A stretch of 58,281 bases of DNA from Paenibacillus polymyxa (GTDB lineage Bacteria; Bacillota; Bacilli; Paenibacillales; Paenibacillaceae): positions 1 to 58,281 of the forward strand of contig NZ_JAGGNR010000042.1 in the NCBI RefSeq assembly GCF_018614975.1. The letters are read 5' to 3'. A program made the translations under genes and the position numbers. The notes beneath the pieces are model-generated. The model was not told the DNA's origin, ran no database searches, and was given only the letters and a program-made list of their open reading frames with translations. The stretch's first letter is position 1, and the number at the start of each line of letters is the position of its first letter. Shown piece after piece: positions 26,758 to 35,410 of the stretch.

Positions 26758-27261
26758 TTAGGCGAGTGCTTCCTTCAATACATCTGGAGAAGCATTCCAC
26801 CAGTCTTCGTTGTGTGAGATCAGCAGTGTCTTAAGTGCGGCTCGAGCTTCAGGTCCAAGCTCATCCAGCATGAAGCGACGCTTCAAGGCATAATCCATGC
26901 GATTCACATGTTCCGCCAGCAGTTTCCATCCACGTCTTGCTTCCGTATCAATCCACATCTCACATGCCGTTGCTCCACCATACAGTTGGCCTTCCTCCGT
27001 GCGATCGACAGCTACCCACACCAGCCATACCTGGCGTCCGTTGGGCACATCTTCACGATTGGTAGAGAACTTGATATTGCGTTCCACTTTGCTCTTCGCA
27101 TGCATCGCACCGATATCGATTTTGGCTTCGCCATTATCAATAATGACCGGGGAAAGGTTATTCAGATCAATGGAGCCTGCACCGAAGCCTTTATGCTTGC
27201 TTTTTGCACTAACGATATTCAAGGCAATCTGTTTTTTGCCGTTTTGCTCGTTTTGGTCCAT
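26758..27261 (-). CDS. ywhD: YwhD family protein
   Basis: A 167-residue soluble protein of the YwhD family of Bacillales, recognised by its sequence and its place next to pbpG-speE-speB, as in B. subtilis. No catalytic motif is apparent and the function is unknown. The frame starts earlier, but the ATG at 27261 is preceded by TTGGAGG at good spacing. Confidence 0.8.
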   Translation of the reverse strand: MDQNEQNGKKQIALNIVSAKSKHKGFGAGSIDLNNLSPVIIDNGEAKIDIGAMHAKSKVERNIKFSTNREDVPNGRQVWLVWVAVDRTEEGQLYGGATACEMWIDTEARRGWKLLAEHVNRMDYALKRRFMLDELGPEARAALKTLLISHNEDWWNASPDVLKEALA

Positions 27262-27362
27262 GTTTATAGCCTCCAAGGGTTGATACAAATATTTTAACTA
27301 ATAATTGTCCCATTGCAAACATATACATGCTGTAGATGCTTGTCAACGGGAGGTATTTAACG

Positions 27363-29354
27363 ATGATTCCACGACGCGCCAAGAGCTGGCTCACTGCATC
27401 CCTGGCCCTGTGTGTACTTGCCGGAGGGATATGGATCACTCTGGGTTATAATCGCTCAACTCATTCCGAATTGCCAGTACTCGCCCCAGAATCGGGCAAG
27501 CCCAAGGCAATAGCTCCAACCCCAGCACCTCCAGAAAGTGTACAGACCCCTACAGCCGAAGTGTACAGCAACCGTGTTGTGGAATATCACATGGATGTGA
27601 AGCTGGTCGAAGGAAACGTATTGGAAGGGACTCAGACGATTACCTGGACACATCCAGGCAAAAAAACCGTCAACGAGCTTTACTTTCATATGTATCCCAA
27701 CGCCTTCTCTTCTGCTGACACCACCTTTATGAAGGAATCCGGCGGAAAACTTCGGGGTGATGTCATGCCAACTAATGGTTATGGCTCCATGAACATTACC
27801 GAAATGAAGACGGAGGACGGGCTCTCTCTCCTGCACCGGATGCAGTATGTGCAACCAGATGACGGAAATATCAAGGACACCACCCTCATTAAAGTACGCC
27901 TGCCCAAACCCGTTAAAGGCGGGGAAAGCATCACACTCCACACCCGATTCGAAGTGAATCTGCCAAAGATTTTTGCCCGGATGGGAACTGCTGATCATTT
28001 TGTCATGGCAGGTCAATGGTTTCCCAAATTAAGTGCCTATGAACCTGTAGGCAGGCGTGGACGAACAACGGAAGGCTGGAATCTGCACCAATACCATGGC
28101 AATTCAGAGTTTTACGCCGACTTCGGTATATATAGTGTGCGTATTCGGGTGCCTGAAACATACAAAGTGGCTGCTACCGGATTTCCAACGCAGCAAGCCG
28201 TGGTGAAGAACGGAGAAAAGGTCTATCAATTCTATGCCGATGATGTCCATGACTTCGCCTGGGCAGCTTCACCGGATTTTGTCTACGCCGAGGAGCCATT
28301 CTCCGCACCCAATGTGCCTGGTGTACGAATCAAGTTATATCTGGACCCAGCTCATCAGGATCTGAAAGAACGTTATTTCCATGCTGCGAAGGCGGCTCTA
28401 GCCAATTATAGCAAATGGTTTGGCCCATATCCTTACGCTACCTTATCCATCGTAGTTCCACCCAAAGCGGGGAACGGTGCTGGAGGTATGGAATACCCTA
28501 CGCTAGTTACGGCCTTTGGAGCCGATGACACTACGCCAGGTTATGACCTGGAACGTACCGTAATCCACGAGATCGGACACCAGTACTTCTACGGCATGGT
28601 TGCCAGCAACGAATTCGAGGAAGCCTGGCTGGATGAGGGGTTCACCTCCTATGCAGAAGACAAACTGATGGAGCAGGAATATGGATTGATTCCGAATCTG
28701 CCGGTACAATCGGGACTGATTACGTCTCCTTCATCCTTAACACAAGAATCCTGGAAGTTCGATTCACAGAATGAGTATGCAGCCAATGTCTATACTCGTG
28801 GCAAACTTGTATTACTTGGTATCGAACATCAAGTCGGCACAAAAAAGATGGAACGCATTCTCTCTACCTATGTGAAGAAGTACCGTTTCAAACATCCCAC
28901 TTCGGCTGATTTTCAGAAAATTGTGGAACAAGTGACCCGCACTTCCTGGTCTGATTATTTTGATCAATACGTCTATGGTAACGGGATGGCTGACTTTGCT
29001 GTAGAGAAGATTCGTGTTACGTCCGTACAGAAAGACGGTCAAACATTGTACGAGTCATCCGTGACGATCGCAAAAAAAGGGAGTGATTACAACGCCGTTC
29101 CTGTTCGCATTGCTTTTGAAGACGGGCATATCCTCACCAAACAATGGAATGGCAAAGAAGATCGCATAACCTATAAATTAACTCACACATCCCCCGTATC
29201 CTGGGCCATGACCGATCCCCTGTACACGATCGTGCTGGAGAACCGCCATATGAACAATTTCCTGAAATCCGGACTGGATGAGCGGGCGAAATCCCGCTGG
29301 AGCATGAGTGTAACCAAACTAATAGAAGCCATATTCGGAGGTCTGTCATGGTGA
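27363..29354 (+). CDS. M1-family zinc metallopeptidase, membrane anchored
   Basis: A 663-residue aminopeptidase N-like protein. An N-terminal hydrophobic segment (about residues 9-27) exports and probably anchors it; there is no lipobox. The catalytic part has GGMEYPT in the place of the GxMEN exopeptidase motif and HEIGH followed by exactly 18 residues and E in WLDEGF, the full HExxHx18E zinc site. The altered GxMEN motif (Y-P-T instead of N) leaves its exopeptidase nature open. GGGAGG precedes the ATG. The next gene overlaps it closely, suggesting an operon. Confidence 0.85.
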   Translation: MIPRRAKSWLTASLALCVLAGGIWITLGYNRSTHSELPVLAPESGKPKAIAPTPAPPESVQTPTAEVYSNRVVEYHMDVKLVEGNVLEGTQTITWTHPGKKTVNELYFHMYPNAFSSADTTFMKESGGKLRGDVMPTNGYGSMNITEMKTEDGLSLLHRMQYVQPDDGNIKDTTLIKVRLPKPVKGGESITLHTRFEVNLPKIFARMGTADHFVMAGQWFPKLSAYEPVGRRGRTTEGWNLHQYHGNSEFYADFGIYSVRIRVPETYKVAATGFPTQQAVVKNGEKVYQFYADDVHDFAWAASPDFVYAEEPFSAPNVPGVRIKLYLDPAHQDLKERYFHAAKAALANYSKWFGPYPYATLSIVVPPKAGNGAGGMEYPTLVTAFGADDTTPGYDLERTVIHEIGHQYFYGMVASNEFEEAWLDEGFTSYAEDKLMEQEYGLIPNLPVQSGLITSPSSLTQESWKFDSQNEYAANVYTRGKLVLLGIEHQVGTKKMERILSTYVKKYRFKHPTSADFQKIVEQVTRTSWSDYFDQYVYGNGMADFAVEKIRVTSVQKDGQTLYESSVTIAKKGSDYNAVPVRIAFEDGHILTKQWNGKEDRITYKLTHTSPVSWAMTDPLYTIVLENRHMNNFLKSGLDERAKSRWSMSVTKLIEAIFGGLSW

Positions 29355-29364
29355 GGTGGAAACG

Positions 29365-30216
29365 GTGAAAGCGAAAATACGTGAAGGCTGGTTTCTCGTC
29401 CGTCAGCATATGTTCATTACCGCACTCTTATTTCTTTATCAACTCATTTGGGGATATTTCTTCTATCGAATGGTACAATCGGCGGTCATCCCACTGCTCC
29501 TGCGCTATCCAGATGCTGATGCCGGGGAGCTGAGTACACTTTTGTTCAAAATGGAAAGTCAACTTAACTTGTCTACCCATCCGGAGGTTCATCGTTATCT
29601 ATGGATTCTAGGGGGCATGCTGCTGGTTCGCATGTTGATCAGCCCCCTCATTCAGGCAGGACTGCTCTACTCACTTCAGCACTTTAATTCTACAGAAGAG
29701 CGCATCCCCTTCCTCCGCGGAATCAAAAATCTGTGGAAACCGATGCTGCTGCTCCACACCATACGTACATTATTGATACTTCTGCCCGCCTACTGGCTCT
29801 TACCAAAGCTTTACTCGATTCTCATGGACGGATTTCATTCCCTTCAATTACTTTTGCCTGGTATACCTTATGTTGCTGCCTGGATTGTATATGGTTGGAT
29901 CATCCACCATGCCATACTCTACATGCAGTTCGGTGTTTCGGCACCAGAAGGAGAAGGCGGGGCTCACGGCACCCTCAAAGCCCTCTGGATTGCACTGCGT
30001 CATCTCATCGCCGTAATCGGCATTGCACTCCTGCTGGGCGGAGTACAGCTGCTCGTCTTTGGGGCATTCACTACAGCCTCATGGTTATTAACGGGACTTA
30101 CCGGACTTATACTACAACAGACGTATCCACTTGCCAGATGTCTATTGAGTCTGTGGAAAATATGCAGCCATTTCCGATTATGGCAGTCCAAAATATCCAA
30201 AGGTGAGAGCAGATAG
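29365..30216 (+). CDS. Polytopic membrane protein, unknown function
   Basis: A 283-residue protein with about five to six hydrophobic helices (near 17-40, 75-100, 120-145, 160-185, 205-230, 235-255). An in-frame GTG at 29356 is possible, but the GTG at 29365 has GAGGTGG at better spacing. It starts 10 nt after the M1 peptidase stop and is likely cotranscribed with it, ending at the 30278-30316 terminator. No family is recognised. Confidence 0.65.
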   Translation: MKAKIREGWFLVRQHMFITALLFLYQLIWGYFFYRMVQSAVIPLLLRYPDADAGELSTLLFKMESQLNLSTHPEVHRYLWILGGMLLVRMLISPLIQAGLLYSLQHFNSTEERIPFLRGIKNLWKPMLLLHTIRTLLILLPAYWLLPKLYSILMDGFHSLQLLLPGIPYVAAWIVYGWIIHHAILYMQFGVSAPEGEGGAHGTLKALWIALRHLIAVIGIALLLGGVQLLVFGAFTTASWLLTGLTGLILQQTYPLARCLLSLWKICSHFRLWQSKISKGESR

Positions 30217-30277
30217 TTTAAAAATTGTTACCATCACATGTTAAACTCATGGCCTAATATGTACTTATAAATAGGCA

Positions 30278-30316
30278 AACCTCAACCTTTCTCCGTCAAA
30301 GGTCGAGGTTTTTTTT
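30278..30316 (+). terminator. Terminator after the membrane protein gene
   Basis: AACCTCAACCTTT and AAAGGTCGAGGTT arms followed by eight T residues. Confidence 0.9.
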
Positions 30317-30447
30317 GCTAAATTTGTTGCTAAACGTTGCCAAAGCCGTACTCCTCTGTTACAATAATCGCAGTGAGTTTTTAGTAACAACTTTGTAATC
30401 TTTACATTCATATTTGTAACTACTTAAAATTAAATTGTCATTTCTTG

Positions 30448-30590
30448 ATTTCGCAGGTGCATAACTAGCATAGCCAAATTCCTGGCACCTGGGGAGCGGG
30501 GGAACCAGTTATGGGTGAATTGATCTTGCTACAGAGGGATCATAGGGGACCTTCAACCGAATCCTTAAGCTAACCTCGCAGGCATTGGAA
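30448..30590 (+). promoter_or_regulatory. Cyclic di-AMP riboswitch (ydaO/yuaA type)
   Basis: The hallmarks of the ydaO family are readable: GGGGAGCGGGGGAACCA, GGGTGAATTG, then CAACCGAATCC and AGCTAACCTCGCAGGC at the 3' side. A stem CAGGTGC/GGCACCTG closes the 5' part. The ligand c-di-AMP normally shuts off cell-wall hydrolase and osmolyte genes, and an NlpC/P60 hydrolase follows directly. I see no intervening terminator. The 3' end of the aptamer runs into the GGAAGGGG ribosome-binding site, so control at translation is possible. Boundaries are approximate. Confidence 0.88.
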
Positions 30591-30602
30591 GGGGACTATC
30601 TC

Positions 30603-31073
30603 TTGTTCAAGAAGAAATTAACCGCAGCTGTACTTAGCATCACATTCGCTTTATCGCTTGGTGCAGGTAGCGCATTCGCAGATTCAAAGATGGACACAGT
30701 AATTGATTCAGCAATGGGAACTACATACAAAAGTGGGGGAACAACGCTTAACGGCTTTGACTGCTCCGGATTTACACGGTATGTATTCGACAAGTTGGGT
30801 ATTGATTTGGCACGCCAATCCAGTTCCCAATTCGACATGGGCGATTCCGTATCCCGCATGGAAATGAGAGCTGGCGATCTGGTGTTCTTTAATACAACAG
30901 GTAAAGGCGTATCACATGTAGGAATCTTTGTAGGGGATGGAAAGTTCGCACACTCCTCTTCTTCCAAAGGCGTTACGATCAGTGCATTGAGTGAAAGCTA
31001 TTGGGCCAATCGTTATGTTGGCGCGAAACGGATTATGAGCACGGACGCATATGAATCACTGGCCCTTGACTAG
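30603..31073 (+). CDS. Secreted NlpC/P60 cell-wall hydrolase
   Basis: A 156-residue exported endopeptidase. The start is TTG at 30603, with GGAAGGGG eight bases upstream. A signal peptide ends at AFA (residue 26). The mature part is a minimal NlpC/P60 domain with catalytic C54 in DCSGF and H in GVSHVGIFVG, followed by a further histidine in FAHSSS. Such enzymes cut gamma-D-Glu-diamino acid bonds in peptidoglycan stem peptides. No SH3 or LysM binding domain is present. A c-di-AMP riboswitch precedes it, a known pairing in Bacillales. Confidence 0.9.
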   Translation: MFKKKLTAAVLSITFALSLGAGSAFADSKMDTVIDSAMGTTYKSGGTTLNGFDCSGFTRYVFDKLGIDLARQSSSQFDMGDSVSRMEMRAGDLVFFNTTGKGVSHVGIFVGDGKFAHSSSSKGVTISALSESYWANRYVGAKRIMSTDAYESLALD

Positions 31074-31137
31074 GGACAAGCTGAGCAACATGATGCTGTA
31101 ACCATTAACCATACTGGAACGAAGCAAGAAGCATAAC

Positions 31138-31186
31138 AGAACCGCCCGGTACATTCTCCGCAGGAATGTATCCGGCGGTTTTTTTG
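31138..31186 (+). terminator. Terminator after the NlpC/P60 gene
   Basis: ACCGCCCGGTACATTC and GAATGTATCCGGCGGT arms followed by seven T residues. Confidence 0.9.
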
Positions 31187-31427
31187 TGCTTCAATCCTGA
31201 TTCATGTTGCAAGTTATAATCGGGGCATATCCTGCGACATCAACAGGTTCGTTTTGCGTTCGTTCGTCCGTGCCCTTATGATGTTTTTACCCATCCTGTT
31301 ATAATATAAACGGAATTACCGGAACTTTTGTTTCATATTTTTTCTGGTAAGGGATACTTGCTAAATGAATATCTCTTTTGTAGAGTGGACAAAGAGTTCT
31401 GTTTCAAGGAAAGGAGCATGCAGGTGT

Positions 31428-31922
31428 ATGAAGGAAACCCCTGTGACGTTTCACGTTGTACCCATGCGAGAAGAACATGCGGAGCTTATCTGCAGTTGGC
31501 AGTATGACCCGCCTTACAATATCTACAGCTGGCTCCCCTGGGAGCAGATGAAAGCTCTGGAAGTAGAATTCGGAGATGCACAGCTGCGGCAGGAGCAATA
31601 TGCGATTGTCCTGGATCAGAACAATCGTATATGTGGGTTTGCTCAATATTTTCCACTTCAAGGGGTAACCCGGATTGGCCTCGGCATGCATCCAGAGCTG
31701 TGTGGTCAGGGTAAAGGGACAGCTTTTGTCACTGCCATTGTACAGGAAGCCATTCGCCGAAATCCCACGAACGAGATTGATCTGGAAGTGCTCACTTGGA
31801 ATGCTCGTGCCATTCAAGTCTATCTGAAGAGTGGATTTGTCACCCAGGATACATACGAACGACAGACCCCAAGCGGCTTGAAGCCCTTTCACTGTATGGT
31901 TTATGAAGGGCCTCGCGGTTAG
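31428..31922 (+). CDS. GNAT-family N-acetyltransferase
   Basis: A 164-residue single GNAT domain. The acetyl-CoA pyrophosphate loop reads HPELCGQGKGTAFV (R/Q-x-x-G-x-G/A type), and the C-terminal part has NARAIQVYLKSGF, the usual motif B region. The substrate is not predictable from sequence. The ATG at 31428 follows AAGGAG; an upstream in-frame ATG has no ribosome-binding site. It appears to be a monocistronic unit. Confidence 0.8.
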   Translation: MKETPVTFHVVPMREEHAELICSWQYDPPYNIYSWLPWEQMKALEVEFGDAQLRQEQYAIVLDQNNRICGFAQYFPLQGVTRIGLGMHPELCGQGKGTAFVTAIVQEAIRRNPTNEIDLEVLTWNARAIQVYLKSGFVTQDTYERQTPSGLKPFHCMVYEGPRG

Positions 31923-32072
31923 AATCCATTGCAAAACAGCCAAATTTACCCCTTGTTATGTGATTAGTTCAAAAAATTCCCACAAAATGCTATGATGTCA
32001 GTACAGGTTCCGTTATAATGATATGGATAGTTTCAGGTTAGATGATCTTTCATTCTGGAGGGGACATAAGGG

Positions 32073-32432
32073 ATGCACAAATGGATCATGAGCGGAGTAT
32101 TTTTTGCAGCATGCGCTTTAGCTATTGTTTTAATGTTTACGCTTCCAGGGAAAGAAGAAGTGGCTGAAGAAGCCAAGCCAACCATGCCGGAAGTAACATT
32201 GGATGCCGGACAGGCTGAAGCACTGGTCAAAGCCAATTGTATCTCCTGTCACGGGGATCAGCTTCAAGGTGGCGTAGGACCTGCTCTGGCCAACATCGGC
32301 AGCCAGGATGATCTGGAGAAGATCTATTCTACGATTGTCAAAGGTAAAGGTGGTGGTATGCCTGCCTTCAAGGGCAAACTGCAGGATGAAGAGATTGCAA
32401 ATATCGCCATGTGGCTGTCAGAGAAGAAATAA
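32073..32432 (+). CDS. Membrane-anchored cytochrome c (c550/c551 type)
   Basis: A 119-residue protein with an N-terminal membrane anchor (about residues 5-24), an acidic linker and one class I cytochrome c domain. Heme is attached at C56 and C59 with H60 as proximal ligand (CISCH), and a methionine in GGGMPAFKG is the likely distal ligand. It resembles CccA of Bacillus, which carries electrons on the outer face of the membrane to terminal oxidase. GGAGGGG precedes the ATG. Confidence 0.88.
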   Translation: MHKWIMSGVFFAACALAIVLMFTLPGKEEVAEEAKPTMPEVTLDAGQAEALVKANCISCHGDQLQGGVGPALANIGSQDDLEKIYSTIVKGKGGGMPAFKGKLQDEEIANIAMWLSEKK

Positions 32433-32448
32433 TCTCTGCACGCACATA

Positions 32449-32495
32449 ACGAAGAGGCCCTTAATCCCCTTTTGGGAGGATAAGAGCCTCTTTGT
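32449..32495. terminator. Terminator between the cytochrome gene and rbsK
   Basis: AACGAAGAGGC and GCCTCTTTGTT arms around an inner CCCCTTTTGGG hairpin. It is placed for both converging genes. Confidence 0.7.
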
Positions 32496-32506
32496 TATAT
32501 CAATTA

Positions 32507-33490
32507 TTATGCCTCTGGCGCATGCTCAGCCAGAAAGGCCTCAACTTCACGTGCGGACGGCATCCCGGACTGGGCGCCGAGCTTCGTCACGGATAACGCG
32601 GCCGCACCCATGGCGAAGCCTACGGCCGCGTCCAAAGTCTCACCGCGCGCGAGGGCTACTGCCAGCGCGCCGTTGAAGCAATCGCCAGCGCCGGTCGTAT
32701 CGACGGCGCTTACGGCGTAGCCGGGCGCACGGCATGCGCCGGCACGCCCTGCTTGTACGCGGCCACCAGGCGCCGCCGCGTACACAACCCCCTCGGGGCC
32801 GAGCGTCGTGACGACAGCGGCCCCGAGGGATGCGGCGAGCTCTGCGACCGCCGCATCCAGGTCTTCCGGCCGGAGATGATCCCGGCCGGTAAGCACGGCA
32901 AGCTCACTGCGGTTCGGCGTGACAACGTCGACGCACCGCAGGAGCTCCTGGGGCAGACCCGGCACCGCGGGAGCCGGGTTGAGCACCACCAGTGCGCTGC
33001 CTTCAGCCGCCAGTTGGGCGGCGCGGGTAACCGCTGGCAGCGGGATCTCCAGCTGCAGCAGCACCGTTGCGGCTGCAGTCAGGCTTTTTACCGTATCCGC
33101 CTCTTCCAGCATCTCAGGCACCACTTGCCCATTCGCACCAGAAATAACGATAATCCGGTTGTCTCCCCGAGAGATCCAGATGGAAGCCGTCCCTGTAACC
33201 GTGTCTTCCAATATGCGAACCTGCGAGGCATCTGCACCACTTTCCGTCAGACTGTGCAGCAGACGTTCGCCAAAACTGTCCGATCCCACCGCACCAATCA
33301 TCGTAGTCTGTCCACCCAGACGCGCAGCGGCAACAGCCTGGTTCGCCCCTTTGCCACCAGCGAGATAATGCAGCTCCTCACCGCTCACCGTCTCTCCCTC
33401 TTCCGGAATCGTGTCTGTCTTCACCACAAGATCCATATTGAGACTGCCTACGACAGCAATAAGAGGTTGCTTCTGATTATAGTCTGACAT
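32507..33490 (-). CDS. rbsK: Ribokinase
   Basis: RbsK phosphorylates D-ribose at O-5. The PfkB fold is clear: NMDLV near the start, the first signature GGKGANQAVAAARLGG (about 44-59) and the second, DTTGAGDCFNGALA, with the catalytic aspartate. An in-frame GTG at 33505 is an alternative start; both have weak ribosome-binding sites. No ribose transporter or regulator is adjacent. The 3' two thirds of the gene are markedly GC-rich (42 of 60 bases at 32641-32700) compared with the 5' part and its neighbours. Confidence 0.93.
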   Translation of the reverse strand: MSDYNQKQPLIAVVGSLNMDLVVKTDTIPEEGETVSGEELHYLAGGKGANQAVAAARLGGQTTMIGAVGSDSFGERLLHSLTESGADASQVRILEDTVTGTASIWISRGDNRIIVISGANGQVVPEMLEEADTVKSLTAAATVLLQLEIPLPAVTRAAQLAAEGSALVVLNPAPAVPGLPQELLRCVDVVTPNRSELAVLTGRDHLRPEDLDAAVAELAASLGAAVVTTLGPEGVVYAAAPGGRVQAGRAGACRAPGYAVSAVDTTGAGDCFNGALAVALARGETLDAAVGFAMGAAALSVTKLGAQSGMPSAREVEAFLAEHAPEA

Positions 33491-33534
33491 GTATGGTTCA
33501 CTCACTTCTGGCCGCGCGATAATAACCGACCTCG

Positions 33535-33831
33535 TTATTCCGACCTCATTTTGTCATAAGCTTCGTTATATTGCCCTGCTTCCTTGATATCTACAGATGT
33601 GATGCCACCCGCATCCCATGACGTGAGACGCAGCGTAACCGTTGTATAATCAATCGTAATAAAAGGATGATGATTGAAGGCTTCCGAGATCGCAGCGACC
33701 TCATCCACAAATGCAATCCCTTTCATGTAGTTGGAGAACACGAATTTACGTACAATCCACCGTCCCTCTTCCAGTTCCCAGCCTTCCAGCCTTCCCAGAT
33801 GAGCTTCGACTTCCTCTTGCGAAAAAACCAT
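33535..33831 (-). CDS. Pterin-4-alpha-carbinolamine dehydratase-like protein
   Basis: A 98-residue protein of the PCD/DCoH family, which dehydrates 4a-hydroxytetrahydropterins. The EAFNHHP motif with the two adjacent histidines is present, as is the downstream L-R-L-T-S-W-D-A-G-G-I-T segment. In classic members that segment contains a third active-site histidine (T-H-x-x-G); here a tryptophan stands in its place, so activity is uncertain. It lies 44 nt upstream of rbsK on the same strand. Confidence 0.8.
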   Translation of the reverse strand: MVFSQEEVEAHLGRLEGWELEEGRWIVRKFVFSNYMKGIAFVDEVAAISEAFNHHPFITIDYTTVTLRLTSWDAGGITSVDIKEAGQYNEAYDKMRSE

Positions 33832-34082
33832 GCGTTATCTCCCCCCCCCATAGGATGGTACATTACAGACATGCGTCCGTATAACCACCGACACCTTCGG
33901 CGCGATCAACAGCAACCTCAAAGGCCAGGCTCACCGCCATGCGGCTGGCCCATTTCACGACTAACATCTTACCACGGACAAGCTTCAAAATCCAATCAAC
34001 TACATGGCATAGAACCACTAACCATAAGGCTTTGAGGGCAATTCCAGTTCCATCCATACCCCTGAAAATGCATATAAACACA

Positions 34083-34376
34083 CTAAACTAAAGGTACAAA
34101 CGTCAACTCTTCTTCCCCGATCAAAATATGAATGCGATGCTGTTCCTTATCATGGATGACCACGCCACTTCCAACCGGGATGACAGACTCTTCACCCAGC
34201 GCATAGAACAAATCCTCAGCCAACGCCTCATCCACTTCAAGTTGGTCAGATGCAGCCAGTCTCTCCCACTCTTCCGCGTTCATTTCAAAGAAAACATACC
34301 GATCCGGTATGCGTCCGATTGCCGTTGTCAGATCTGTCAAAATTCCTTCATAATCCCGTCCATGCTTTACGCCCAT
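34083..34376 (-). CDS. Hypothetical acidic protein
   Basis: A 97-residue soluble, acidic protein (many Glu and Asp) ending in a beta-rich segment. TAGGAGTG lies about 9 nt before the ATG. No family is recognised, and the gene is divergent from motA. A further small minus-strand frame follows at 33863-34057, which I do not call. Confidence 0.55.
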   Translation of the reverse strand: MGVKHGRDYEGILTDLTTAIGRIPDRYVFFEMNAEEWERLAASDQLEVDEALAEDLFYALGEESVIPVGSGVVIHDKEQHRIHILIGEEELTFVPLV

Positions 34377-34442
34377 TGGCTTTTCACTCCTATTCGGCCC
34401 CTAAGGAGCGGATTTGATCTTATTATACCTGAAAATAGCCCT

Positions 34443-34469
34443 TAAAAAAAAAGGCCTTCTGGTCGATAA
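34443..34469 (+). promoter_or_regulatory. Sigma-D (flagellar) promoter of motAB
   Basis: TAAA (34443-34446), exactly 15 nt, GTCGATAA (34462-34469). The consensus for the motility sigma factor in Bacillus is TAAA-N15-GCCGATAT. It reads into motA, leaving a leader of about 135 nt. Confidence 0.65.
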
Positions 34470-34609
34470 ATACATATATGACCGTTTTAACTGTTTTAGC
34501 AACCGTAAGGAATGCCTAACATTGAACGGATTGCGGCCAAAAATTCGTCCGGAAGCCCGAATACAGCCGCTTGAAAGGATTCAATTTTATCTCATGGATG
34601 AGGTGTATG

Positions 34610-35410
34610 ATGAACATTTCAACGATTATTGGACTCGTTTTTGGACTGGTCTCCCTTGTACTCGGTATGTTCCTGAAGGGTGCGCCCTTAATCAACCTGG
34701 TTAACAATCCGGCAGCCTACGTTATTATCTTTGTTGGTACTGCAGGAACTATCTTTATCGCATTCCCTATGTCTGAAGTTAAGAAAATCCCTAAGCTTTT
34801 CGGGATTATTTTCAAAAATCAAGTACTTATTGATCGAGTGTCTCTGATCGGCACGTTTATGGATTGGGCTTCCACTACCCGTCGTGAAGGTTTGCTTGCA
34901 CTGGAATCAAAAGTAGAAGAGATCGACGATCAGTTCCTTCGTGGCGGTATGCGTATGATTATCGACGGCAACGATCAGGAATTTGTAAGTGATGTACTGA
35001 TGGAAGACATTCATGCTACAGAGGAGCGCCACCGTGGCGGTGCCTTGATCTTCGCTCAGGCGGGGATGTACGCACCAACGCTCGGGGTTCTCGGGGCCGT
35101 TGTAGGTCTCATCGCAGCACTTGCCGATCTCAGTGACATGGAGAAACTCTCCCATGCGATTGCGGCAGCATTTATCGCAACACTCCTTGGTATATTTAGT
35201 GGTTACGTGTTATGGCACCCGATGTCTAACAAGCTGAAGCGGATGTCCAAGCAAGAAATGGAGATCAAGCTGATGATGGTTGAAGGATTGTTATCCATAC
35301 AGTCTGGTGTATCCACCATTGCCATCAACCAAAAGTTATCCGTATTCCTGACACCTTCCGAACGTAAACAACTGGAAGAGAAGGAGGGATCATCAGGTGA
35401 AAAAGGCTAA
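34610..35410 (+). CDS. motA: Flagellar motor stator protein MotA
   Basis: MotA (266 aa) forms the proton-driven stator ring with MotB and pushes on FliG. Four membrane helices (about 3-22, 33-52, 150-172, 182-205) and the large cytoplasmic loop between helices 2 and 3 are visible, with RRGGALIFAQAGMYAPTLG leading into helix 3. The ATG at 34610 is one of two adjacent ATGs behind GAGGTG. The stop overlaps motB by 14 bases. Confidence 0.94.
   Translation: MNISTIIGLVFGLVSLVLGMFLKGAPLINLVNNPAAYVIIFVGTAGTIFIAFPMSEVKKIPKLFGIIFKNQVLIDRVSLIGTFMDWASTTRREGLLALESKVEEIDDQFLRGGMRMIIDGNDQEFVSDVLMEDIHATEERHRGGALIFAQAGMYAPTLGVLGAVVGLIAALADLSDMEKLSHAIAAAFIATLLGIFSGYVLWHPMSNKLKRMSKQEMEIKLMMVEGLLSIQSGVSTIAINQKLSVFLTPSERKQLEEKEGSSGEKG

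Noticed and set aside
33863..34057. 64-72 codon minus-strand frame after the 34083-34376 gene
   Set aside because: Hydrophobic N-terminal half and AGGGG close to an ATG, but spacing is poor, there is no family resemblance, and the region may be plain spacer. Too weak to call.
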